Source: Oscillospiraceae bacterium
GTDB lineage: Bacteria > Bacillota > Clostridia > Oscillospirales > Acutalibacteraceae
Length of the DNA stretch: 6,336 bases
NCBI GenBank assembly: GCA_031262125.1
Contig: JAISII010000024.1
Location: 1-6,336 of the forward strand
Direction: 5' to 3'
Program-made: the position numbers and the translations under genes
The notes under the pieces: model-generated
What the model saw: only the letters and a program-made list of their open reading frames with translations
Databases searched by the model: none
What the model was told of the DNA's origin: nothing
Part shown: one piece after another, positions 1-5,351 of the stretch
Position numbering within the stretch: the first letter of the stretch is position 1
How the letters are laid out: each line of letters starts with the position of its first letter

Positions 1-779
1 GCCGTTTTTGGCACAAATTTTTGTACGACATCGGCGTTGTGCCGTCGCCCGAACCGTATGCAAAACGCACAAGCCACGGTATGATTTTGGGCGAAAACGG
101 CGAGAAAATGAGCAAGTCCCGTGGGAATGTTGTAAACCCCGACGACATTATAAACGAATTTGGTGCCGACACTTTGCGTTTGTATGAAATGTTTATTGGC
201 GATTTTGAAAAATCTGCCCCATGGAGCACAAACAGCATTAGGGGTTGCCGTAGGTTTATTGAGCGTTTTTGGAATATGCAATCGTTCCTCACCGACGAAA
301 AAGGCATACGCCCGCAAACCGAAAAAAGCTTTAACAAAACAATCAAAAAAGTAACGCAGGATATTGAAAATATTAAGTTTAACACTGCAATCGCCGCTTT
401 AATGGCACTGCTTAACGAGATTTATTCGATTGGTTCTATAACAAAAGGCGAGTATGCGATTTTTGCAATTTTGCTTAACCCGTTTTCTCCCCACGTTACC
501 GAAGAAGTTTGGCAAAAGTGCAGCTTGGGCGAGGGTATGGTAACAGAGCAAAAATGGCCTGCATATGATGAAACAAAATGCACCGAGGACACAATTGAGA
601 TTGTTGTGCAGATAAACGGGAAAATCCGTGCGAAGCTTAGTGTTGCTGCCGATGCAGAGCAGAACGACGTTAAAGCCCTTGTTTTTGCCGACGAAAATGT
701 AAAAAAAGCAACCGATGGGCTTAATGTTGTTAAAGAAATTTATGTTAAAAACAAGCTTTATAACATTGTTGTAAAATAA
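1..779 (+). CDS. leuS: Leucyl-tRNA synthetase, C-terminal part (5' end outside window)
   Basis: Class Ia aminoacyl-tRNA synthetase that charges tRNA-Leu in the cytoplasm. Only about the last 259 codons are present. The frame is open to the left edge (first whole codon at 3, reading RFWHKFLYDIGVVP), so the TTG at 21 is internal and not a start. The catalytic KMSKS loop is encoded at 105-119, inside EKMSKSRGNVVNPDD, followed by the family-typical GADTLRLYEMF stretch. Next comes the helical anticodon-binding domain, with HVTEEVW near its end. The last 60 or so residues (VVQINGKIRAKL to LYNIVVK) match the small C-terminal domain of bacterial LeuRS. TAA at 777-779. The cca gene follows after 44 bp on the same strand with no convincing terminator between, so the two are probably co-transcribed. 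Identification is very secure from the motifs and the domain order. Confidence 0.97.
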   Translation, partial: RFWHKFLYDIGVVPSPEPYAKRTSHGMILGENGEKMSKSRGNVVNPDDIINEFGADTLRLYEMFIGDFEKSAPWSTNSIRGCRRFIERFWNMQSFLTDEKGIRPQTEKSFNKTIKKVTQDIENIKFNTAIAALMALLNEIYSIGSITKGEYAIFAILLNPFSPHVTEEVWQKCSLGEGMVTEQKWPAYDETKCTEDTIEIVVQINGKIRAKLSVAADAEQNDVKALVFADENVKKATDGLNVVKEIYVKNKLYNIVVK

Positions 780-823
780 GCTTGCAAAGTGCTTTTTAAT
801 AAATTCTAAGCGGATGTGCCGAT

Positions 824-2170
824 ATGCTAAAGCTACCCCAAAATGCAAAAAAAATTATTGAAACACTGAACACCGCAGGCTATGAATGCTATGCGGTGGG
901 CGGTTGCGTGCGGGATATGCTTTGCGGCGAGCAGCCCCACGACTGGGATTTTACCACAAATGCCCGCCCGGAGGAAACGCTGAAGGTTTTTGCCGACTAT
1001 AAAACCTACAGCATAGGGCGGCAGCACGGCACAATTGGGGTGCAGCTGAACAAAACTATATACGAGATTACTACCTACAGAATAGATGGCGAATACGACG
1101 ACAACCGCCACCCCACGCAGGTTGAGTTCACCACCGATTTGCAAACCGATTTGGCACGACGGGACTTTACCGTTAACGCTATGGCGTGCGACGGCAAAGC
1201 GGTGATGGATTTTTTTGACGGCAAGACTGACCTTGAATATAAGGTTATTCGTGCCGTGGGCGACCCAAAACTGCGTTTTGAAGAGGATGCTCTGCGGATA
1301 TTGCGGGCGTTGCGTTTTGCAAGCACCAAAGGCTTTACCATAGAGCCGACGACCGAACGGGCAATTTTTGCCTGTGCGGGGCTGCTGAACAACCTTGCTG
1401 TGGAGCGTGTGGCAGACGAGCTGATTAAAATTTTGTGCGGCAACAATGCCGAGCAAGTTTTGCGGCGTTATAAAAGCATTTTTGCCGTAATAATCCCCGA
1501 GCTGGCGGCGATGTTTGACTATGACCAGCACACACCCCACCACAACCGCAACCTTTGGAGCCACACGGTTGCCGCACTGAAGAATATTGAAAATTCGCCC
1601 CTGCTGCGTGTTGTTATGCTGCTGCACGATATTGGCAAACCCATAGTTTGCACAACGGATTCTGACGGCATTTGCCACTTCTACGGGCACCAAAAAGTCA
1701 GTGCACAAATGGCACAGGTTATTTTAACACGGCTAAAATTTCCTAATAAATTCGTTGCCAACGCCGTAACACTAATCGAGCTGCACGACATTCGCTTTAA
1801 CGGCAACGCAAGGTCGATTAAAAAGGTGCTGCAAACTATCAGCCCCGAGCAGTTTAGAGAGCTGCTGCAAGTGCAAAAAGCAGATATGCTGGCACAGTCG
1901 GAGTGTTTTAGAGCAGAAAAGCTGAACGCCCTGAAAGCAACTAAAGATGAGTTTTTGCGTATTGAAAGCGAAAACCAATGTGTTCGGCTTAAAGATTTGG
2001 CGATTAACGGCGGCGATTTGTTGGCTATGGGCATAACCGACGGGCGTACAATCGGCAAGATTTTAGATACGATTTTAGACGAGGTTGTTGCCGATACTCT
2101 GCAAAACGAAAAGGGCGTTTTAACAAAACGAGCTGCAGAGATAAAGAACGGTTTTGAGTTAAACGATTAA
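824..2170 (+). CDS. cca: CCA-adding tRNA nucleotidyltransferase with HD domain
   Basis: Adds or repairs the 3' CCA end of tRNAs without a template, using CTP and ATP. Class II nucleotidyltransferase, 448 residues. Visible motifs: GGCVRD (residues 26-31) and DWD (40-42), the metal-binding carboxylates of motif A; RRDFTVNAMA (112-121), motif B; EDALRILRALRF (154-165), whose E154/D155/R158 form the base-reading motif D. The C-terminal half carries an HD phosphohydrolase-type domain (H247, HD at 268-269, H289), which in some relatives gives 2',3'-cyclic phosphodiesterase/phosphatase activity. One protein carrying motifs A, B and D in order suggests a complete CCA enzyme rather than a split CC- or A-adding form, though sequence alone cannot fully exclude the latter. 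ATG 824 is the first possible start, because the frame is closed by TAA at 800-802. The ribosome binding site is weak (AAGCGGAT), which suggests reliance on read-through from leuS. Ends in TAA just before a strong terminator. Confidence 0.95.
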   Translation: MLKLPQNAKKIIETLNTAGYECYAVGGCVRDMLCGEQPHDWDFTTNARPEETLKVFADYKTYSIGRQHGTIGVQLNKTIYEITTYRIDGEYDDNRHPTQVEFTTDLQTDLARRDFTVNAMACDGKAVMDFFDGKTDLEYKVIRAVGDPKLRFEEDALRILRALRFASTKGFTIEPTTERAIFACAGLLNNLAVERVADELIKILCGNNAEQVLRRYKSIFAVIIPELAAMFDYDQHTPHHNRNLWSHTVAALKNIENSPLLRVVMLLHDIGKPIVCTTDSDGICHFYGHQKVSAQMAQVILTRLKFPNKFVANAVTLIELHDIRFNGNARSIKKVLQTISPEQFRELLQVQKADMLAQSECFRAEKLNALKATKDEFLRIESENQCVRLKDLAINGGDLLAMGITDGRTIGKILDTILDEVVADTLQNEKGVLTKRAAEIKNGFELND

Positions 2171-2192
2171 CAGAAAAAAGTATAAAAACCAT

Positions 2193-2231
2193 AAAAAAAG
2201 AGTACCGAAAGTGAAAATCGGTACTTTTTTT
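2193..2231. terminator. Bidirectional intrinsic terminator between cca and rnpB
   Basis: Perfect 8-bp stem AGTACCGA (2201-2208) and TCGGTACT (2218-2225) with a 9-nt loop. A run of seven A (2193-2199) precedes it and a run of T (2225-2231) follows, so each strand reads a hairpin followed by a T-run. On the plus strand it lies 30 bp after the cca stop. On the minus strand it lies about 90 bp beyond the 3' end of the RNase P RNA. It is best read as a shared terminator for two converging transcripts. Confidence 0.88.
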
Positions 2232-2316
2232 AATTTAACACTAATTCCGATTATAGCTTTTTAGAGAATTCTTGCGAATTGCCGTAAGTTCTTTTTAAAA
2301 TTAGTATTAATATAAG

Positions 2317-2661
2317 ACGAAAACCAAACAATAAGCCGGATTCTGTAATGCAGTCATCTATCTTGGTTTGCCGTCGCCGGCAAACTCGGTGCTACCTCCT
2401 AAGCCACGCCGAGCAGACGCATAATGGCTTCCACGGTATTGCTCCAAATAGGGTTTACAGACCAAGCATGTTACCATACCCGGTGGTGAGCTCTTACCTC
2501 GCCTTTCCATCCTTACCCGAAGGCGGTATATTTCTGTTGCACTGGCCCTAGGGTCGCCCCCGGCGGCGGTTAGCCGCTATTTTTGCTCTGTGGAGTCCGG
2601 ACTTTCCTCCCGCAGCATATCTTTTCATCAACTGCCGGCGACTGCCCCGTTTACTTTTCGT
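2317..2661 (-). ncRNA. rnpB: RNase P RNA, bacterial class A
   Basis: Catalytic RNA of RNase P, which removes 5' leaders from pre-tRNAs. Read on the minus strand, all the universal blocks appear in order: GAGGAAAGTCCG (2598-2609, the 5' strand of P4 and CR-I), CCAGTGCAACAGA (2533-2545), a GGTAAGG...GGAAAGGC block, GAGGTAAGAGCTCACC, a GGAGGTAGC stretch (around 2392-2400) that is the likely L15 tRNA-CCA-binding loop, AGATAGATGACTGC, and ACAGAATCCGGCTTAT (2331-2346, the 3' strand of P4 and CR-V). The layout follows E. coli-like type A, not the Bacillus type B. The ends are set by P1: 2649-2661 pairs with 2317-2329, as 7 bp plus 4 bp around a 2-nt internal mismatch, giving about 345 nt. Exact processed ends may differ by a few bases. 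Small ORFs on the plus strand here are not genes. Confidence 0.96.
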
Positions 2662-2668
2662 TGCTTCT

Positions 2669-2697
2669 ATTTTATATTATTTTTGAGGAAAATGCAA
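2669..2697 (-). promoter_or_regulatory. Promoter of rnpB
   Basis: On the minus strand a -35 box TTGCAT (2692-2697; only three of six match TTGACA) is followed by exactly 17 bp and a -10 box TAAAAT (2669-2674; five of six). The predicted start, about 7 nt downstream, falls at 2661-2662. That is just where the P1 helix of the RNase P RNA independently places the 5' end. This agreement is the main support. The promoter lies in the 56-bp gap after the SIR2-TPR stop codon. Confidence 0.65.
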
Positions 2698-2717
2698 GGT
2701 TTTTTTGGGGGTTTCTT

Positions 2718-4451
2718 TTATTTCTCGTTGTTCTCCAGTTCGGCAGCCTTTTTGCGGTCGGCTGCTGCAAGTTCGGGTTTTCCTAATTTTTCATAGGCTA
2801 TTGCACGGTTGCGGTAAAAATCTGCGACTTTTGAGTCTAACTCAATAGCTTTATCGAAGTCCTCAATTGCTTTTTCAATTTCGTCTAAATCTTGATATGT
2901 TAAACCACGATTGTTGTGAGCTTCAGCGTGGTTTGGGTTTAACTCGATAGCCTTGTTAGCATCTTTCAGTGCATCGTGAGGCTTACCTAAATTCCTATAT
3001 ATTATACTGCGACTATGATAGGCGTTCATTGAATATGGTTCTATTTCTAAAGCTTTAGTGAAATCCTTTAGTGCTTCGTTATACTTTCTTAATATACGAT
3101 ATGCTTCACCCCGGTTAATATAGTAATAATCAAATAAGGGATCCAATTCAATGGCTTTGCTATAATCCTCAAGTGCTTTTTCATATTCATCAATTTTACC
3201 ATATGCAACACCACGGTTGCTGTAAGCTACTGCACAATTTGGGTTTAACTCAATGGCTTTGCTATAATCAGTAAGTGCTTTTTCATGTTCACCCATACTA
3301 ACATATGTAACACCACGGCTATTATAAGCACTTGCATCTTCTGTGTTTTCTTCAATTTTTTTAGTGTATTCAGCAACTTGTTCTTGCCAATAATTATCAA
3401 TATCTGTTTTGGCTACTAATTGTGCTTCGGTTGCGTTTTCATCATTTGCTGCTTTATCTATTTCTTCTTTTATCTTCTTTTCTTGTTCTTTAAAAGCATC
3501 AACACGGGCTTTGATTTCTTTTTCTAAATACTCTGTTGCATTTTTATAGCCAAACTCGGTTCCAATTGCAAACATAAGATGGTCGAAGGCGTTATCATAA
3601 TCGACCTTTACAAAAAAGCCGCCGCCCTCTTTTTGGTTCTTGTGAACTCTGCTCACAAGATTTTTTATTTTTTCTTCGGGTTCGCCGTCGCATTGCCTAT
3701 AGCACCAATAAATGCCATCCAAATCATCGGTATGTTTAACTAAATAGTCCATAAGTGTATGGTCGCCGCCGTTGTAACCAATAACAATGTGGATATATGT
3801 TTTAAAAATCTCCTGCAAAGACGATTTCCATTTCTCCATTAAATCTTGAGTATCAGGTGCATCTGTATCACTAACAGGTGCACACATTATACTCCTATGT
3901 ATTTTTGCAACAATGGGACGTTTTTGGGCAAAGTTCATAAAGCCGACGAGCGATTCGTGAGAAACTACCAAAGGCTTTTTGTCGGTGTAATAAAACAGAG
4001 CATCCTCAGTTAAGCTATCAAAATTAGTTGTAAGCACCAAATTGCTGTTTAAGTTTTCGTCAACCAAAAACCTCGCCAAAGGGAAGTAACCATAGCTGGG
4101 TTTTGCATCTTTCATTGCTTCATCTAAAGCAGAGGTGCCGTTGCCGTAATTATCAATAAATCGCACCTTGTAAATATTCTCATAGTTTGCACTGGCAAGG
4201 TTATTGTTTTTTACAGAAATATCTTTTAGCTTTATTTCAAAGTGCTTTAAAACCTGATCAAGTTCATCTTTTGGAATATTAGCGTCTATTTCTTTTCGCC
4301 ATTTTTTTGCCAGCTCAATGCCAGTGGGAATCCCCGAAGCTTTTGAAGCACCCGAACCTAACACAAAGCAAAACCGTTTGCCGTTTTTGGCTGAATCTTT
4401 TATTGCCCTTGCAAGTGATTTTGGCGATTTTGTGATTATTTTATTTTCCAT
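2718..4451 (-). CDS. SIR2-like domain protein with C-terminal TPR repeats (candidate antiphage NADase)
   Basis: 577 residues. The N-terminal part (about 25-300) is a SIR2-like Rossmann domain: GSGAS at 32-36 (NAD phosphate loop), TTNFD at 141-145, a KIHRSI stretch with the probable catalytic His at 185, and IVIGYNGGD at 222-230. A charged, probably coiled-coil linker (about 306-370) leads to six TPR units of 34 residues. The conserved Arg recurs at 379, 413, 447, 481, 515 and 549, so the spacing is exact. In known defence proteins (ThsA, DSR, Avs5, SIR2-Argonaute) such SIR2 domains cleave NAD+ after phage sensing, and TPRs commonly sense or oligomerise. That role here is inference. The usual Gly after the catalytic His is Arg186, perhaps a subfamily trait. 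No signal peptide or membrane helix is seen. The ATG at 4449-4451 has AAGGTG 5 nt upstream. No terminator follows it before rnpB. The type I toxin locus starts 36 bp upstream, divergently. Confidence 0.88.
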   Translation of the reverse strand: MENKIITKSPKSLARAIKDSAKNGKRFCFVLGSGASKASGIPTGIELAKKWRKEIDANIPKDELDQVLKHFEIKLKDISVKNNNLASANYENIYKVRFIDNYGNGTSALDEAMKDAKPSYGYFPLARFLVDENLNSNLVLTTNFDSLTEDALFYYTDKKPLVVSHESLVGFMNFAQKRPIVAKIHRSIMCAPVSDTDAPDTQDLMEKWKSSLQEIFKTYIHIVIGYNGGDHTLMDYLVKHTDDLDGIYWCYRQCDGEPEEKIKNLVSRVHKNQKEGGGFFVKVDYDNAFDHLMFAIGTEFGYKNATEYLEKEIKARVDAFKEQEKKIKEEIDKAANDENATEAQLVAKTDIDNYWQEQVAEYTKKIEENTEDASAYNSRGVTYVSMGEHEKALTDYSKAIELNPNCAVAYSNRGVAYGKIDEYEKALEDYSKAIELDPLFDYYYINRGEAYRILRKYNEALKDFTKALEIEPYSMNAYHSRSIIYRNLGKPHDALKDANKAIELNPNHAEAHNNRGLTYQDLDEIEKAIEDFDKAIELDSKVADFYRNRAIAYEKLGKPELAAADRKKAAELENNEK

Positions 4452-4456
4452 ATTTG

Positions 4457-4462
4457 CACCTT
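4457..4462 (-). promoter_or_regulatory. Ribosome binding site of the SIR2-TPR gene
   Basis: AAGGTG on the minus strand, 5 nt before ATG (4449-4451). This supports that ATG as the start, which also keeps the whole N-terminal SIR2 domain. Confidence 0.75.
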
Positions 4463-4486
4463 GCTTTTAAAAAACTAATATTTTGA

Positions 4487-4515
4487 TTGACAAATTGCAA
4501 CAAATTTTGTAAAAT
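4487..4515 (+). promoter_or_regulatory. Promoter of the type I toxin mRNA
   Basis: Perfect -35 box TTGACA (4487-4492), a 17-bp spacer, and -10 box TAAAAT (4510-4515; five of six). Start predicted near 4522. A short hairpin (CGAC 4523-4526 with GTCG 4531-4534, loop GGAT, extendable by two G-U pairs) would sit at the very 5' end of the transcript, as in stable type I toxin mRNAs. The promoter reads away from the divergent SIR2-TPR gene. Confidence 0.8.
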
Positions 4516-4571
4516 AATCTTGCGACGGATGTCGTGAGCGTACCTTTAGCCGGTAGACGGTTGCCCCAACT

Positions 4572-4607
4572 TTCATAACCCCGAATTTTTCGGGATGAAG
4601 GGGGGTG
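4572..4607 (+). promoter_or_regulatory. Leader hairpin abutting the toxin ribosome binding site
   Basis: Inner stem CCCGAA (4580-4585) with TTCGGG (4589-4594), loop TTT. An outer stem TTCAT (4572-4576) with ATGAA (4595-4599) is separated on one side by a 3-nt bulge. The outer arm takes in the first bases of the Shine-Dalgarno sequence AAGGGGGGTG (4598-4607). That sequence pairs almost fully with the 16S rRNA 3' end and ends 6 nt before GTG 4614. The structure could lower access to the site, as leader structures do in other type I toxin mRNAs. The stems are seen in the sequence; the regulatory effect is inferred. Confidence 0.6.
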
Positions 4608-4613
4608 TTGCGT

Positions 4614-4700
4614 GTGGTTGTATGGCAGGACTTATTTATGTTTTGCAACGTCATCACAAGCGTTATTTTAATTGCTATACATATTAGCAATAAAAAATAA
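4614..4700 (+). CDS. Holin-like type I toxin peptide (28 aa)
   Basis: A 28-codon gene starting with GTG and ending in TAA at 4698-4700. The peptide begins MVVWQDLF, has one hydrophobic, membrane-spanning-type segment (about residues 9-24, containing VITSVILIAI) and ends in the basic tail SNKK. This short acidic/aromatic head, single helix and Lys-rich tail is the plan of the holin-like type I toxins (the Fst/TxpA/BsrG-like group). Their overproduction damages the membrane. GTG 4614 is chosen because a near-ideal Shine-Dalgarno (4598-4607) lies 6 nt upstream. GTG 4605 and TTG 4608 overlap or abut that site, and ATG 4638 would remove the head. The gene has its own strong promoter, a structured leader, a hairpin over its stop codon, a terminator and a convergent antisense promoter, as expected for a type I locus. 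Family assignment is from memory of the motif and architecture, not a search. Confidence 0.78.
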   Translation: MVVWQDLFMFCNVITSVILIAIHISNKK

Positions 4701-4771
4701 CCGTCTGCTTCCAAACTGAACGGTTATTTTTCAAATAATCAATTGGGAGCAACCGTCTACTGGTATGCTCT
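4691..4771 (-). ncRNA. Putative antisense antitoxin RNA of the type I locus
   Basis: A roughly 80-nt transcript predicted from a consensus promoter (4778-4805) to the hairpin at 4693-4731. It would fold into two stem-loops. The 5' one has arms GAGCATACC and GGTTGCTC (4747-4770, minus strand), and the 3' one is the 12-bp terminator; an AU-rich linker joins them. It is fully complementary to the 3' end of the toxin mRNA from the stop codon to the terminator. Convergent RNAs overlapping at their 3' ends are the known layout of Fst/RNAII and TxpA/RatA. No RNA data are available here, so the transcript and its ends are inferred. Confidence 0.7.
4693..4731. terminator. 12-bp hairpin over the toxin stop codon; terminator of the antitoxin RNA
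   Basis: Perfect 12-bp inverted repeat AAAAATAACCGT (4693-4704) and ACGGTTATTTTT (4720-4731) with a 15-nt loop. The left arm contains the toxin TAA. On the minus strand the stem ends in a run of T, so it fits the end of the antisense RNA that starts near 4771. On the plus strand it also ends in T-run form and may act as a first, leaky terminator or as a 3' stabilising hairpin of the toxin mRNA. Confidence 0.8.
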
Positions 4772-4785
4772 TCTTTTATTATATA
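4745..4785 (+). terminator. Intrinsic terminator of the toxin mRNA
   Basis: Stem GGGAGCAACC (4745-4754) with GGTATGCTCTT (4762-4772), loop GTCTACT. There is one bulged A (4765) and two G-U pairs at the base. A T-rich tail TTCTTTTATT follows (4771-4780). It would end the plus-strand toxin transcript at about 4780, giving an mRNA of some 260 nt. The same DNA forms the 5' hairpin of the antisense RNA. Confidence 0.75.
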
Positions 4786-4805
4786 CTATTCCTTTTGTTT
4801 GTCAA
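4778..4805 (-). promoter_or_regulatory. Promoter of the antitoxin RNA
   Basis: On the minus strand both boxes match the housekeeping consensus perfectly: TTGACA (4800-4805) and TATAAT (4778-4783), 16 bp apart. The predicted start is near 4771. It is the strongest promoter in the window and has no ORF directly downstream, which points to a small RNA. AT-rich DNA with three TTTTGC copies lies just upstream of the -35 box and could add activity. Confidence 0.85.
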
Positions 4806-4902
4806 TAGTTTAAAAGCAAAATATGCAAAAAATTCGCAAAACCATCAATTTTACAAATCTTTTTTAAAACAAATAACGCGTGCGGATTCCCGGAAGCCAA
4901 AC

Positions 4903-5343
4903 TTAATTTCGTCCTTTAACCTTAACCCCAATCAACCGCACAATATCCGGCAAAGCATCGTCAGTTTCTACAGAATAATGCACCCAACCGCCAAACTCCC
5001 CGCAGGGGTAGCGGCTTTGCCAAAGCGACTGCGTTGCGGGCAGTAACTCGCCCAAAATGGCTTCGACTTTCGGTGCACCTTTGTCGTTAATTGAAATTGT
5101 GCAGCAAAACCCGCCTTGCTCAAAAAACACATATAGCAGCAACGCCTTTTTGTGGGAGTAGCGAAAGCCCCAGCCGTATTCGTTGCCGAAAGGGAATTTG
5201 AGCACACGGGTCAGGTCGTACCGCTCTTGCAGCAGTTCCTCAAAACGGGCAAGGCGAAGACAGGAGTCCTCGCCGATAAAATTGCGAATGTCAGCTTGGG
5301 TAGGAGGGTTTTCTTTTTGGGTTAAACGGGTTTTGTTTGGCAT
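4903..5343 (-). CDS. DUF3788-like protein of unknown function
   Basis: 146 residues, soluble, no signal peptide or membrane helix. The order of segments fits the DUF3788 family as I remember it: a short polar head with PTQADIRNFIG, a WGFRYSHKKALLLYVFFEQGGF stretch in the middle (about residues 58-79), and a C-terminal GEFGGWVHYSVETDDALPDIVRLIGVKVKG segment. The glycine/aromatic spacing and the closing 'D-I-xx-L-I-xx-K' pattern are typical. No biochemical role is established for the family that I can name. The ATG at 5341-5343 has GAGG (5352-5355) 8 nt upstream. It follows the DUF4143 ATPase gene by 43 bp on the same strand without a clear terminator, so the two may be co-transcribed. I see no good terminator after its TAA; the antitoxin promoter begins about 100 bp further on in the same direction. 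Confidence 0.72.
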   Translation of the reverse strand: MPNKTRLTQKENPPTQADIRNFIGEDSCLRLARFEELLQERYDLTRVLKFPFGNEYGWGFRYSHKKALLLYVFFEQGGFCCTISINDKGAPKVEAILGELLPATQSLWQSRYPCGEFGGWVHYSVETDDALPDIVRLIGVKVKGRN

Positions 5344-5351
5344 AAAAATAC

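Larger units (their letters stand above)
4550..4763. repeat. 15-bp inverted repeat bracketing the toxin gene (leader arm and terminator arm)
   Basis: CCGGTAGACGGTTGC (4550-4564) in the toxin leader and GCAACCGTCTACTGG (4749-4763) in the toxin terminator are inverted copies with one difference, a G-U pair in RNA. The toxin mRNA can therefore pair its leader with its own 3' end. The antisense RNA carries a near copy of the leader arm at its 5' end. Arms are 184 bp apart. Confidence 0.85.

Noticed and set aside
780..823. Terminator between leuS and cca (AAGC/GCTT hairpin before a T-run)
   Set aside because: Only a 4-bp stem with a 9-nt loop; too weak to call, and the genes look co-transcribed.
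833..1708. 291-codon minus-strand frame antisense to cca
   Set aside because: Shadow of the well-supported cca coding frame; the product has no recognisable motifs and many Cys/Val/His runs typical of antisense reading.
2348..2796. Short plus-strand frames over the rnpB region
   Set aside because: They lie on the complement of RNase P RNA and the SIR2-TPR 3' end and have no coding signature.
4464..4510. Possible SIR2-TPR promoter on the minus strand (TTGTCA with TTAAAA or TAAAAG 17-18 bp on, or TTGTTG-17-TATTAG)
   Set aside because: Each candidate has a poor -10 match and they overlap the toxin promoter; in DNA this AT-rich such matches are expected by chance.
4622..4687. Alternative ATG frame (21 codons) inside the toxin gene
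   Set aside because: It gives a basic, His/Arg/Tyr-rich peptide with no membrane helix and sits too far from the Shine-Dalgarno; the GTG 4614 frame fits better.
4475..4714. 79-codon minus-strand frame across the toxin locus
   Set aside because: It is antisense to the 28-codon toxin gene, lacks a good ribosome binding site, and runs through leader and hairpin structures. Its apparent hydrophobic start is the complement of the toxin helix region.
4550..4763. Miniature transposon (MITE) bounded by the 15-bp inverted repeat
   Set aside because: No target-site duplication is seen next to the arms, and the promoters lie outside them. The repeats are explained by toxin mRNA leader/terminator pairing.
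4888..4902. GGATTCCCGGAAGCC inverted repeat after the DUF3788-like gene as a terminator
   Set aside because: The arms leave almost no loop, contain a mismatch, and are not followed by a T-run on the minus strand.
4765..5046. 93-codon plus-strand frame
   Set aside because: It overlaps the antitoxin promoter and the 3' end of the DUF3788-like gene on the other strand. No ribosome binding site or family signal.
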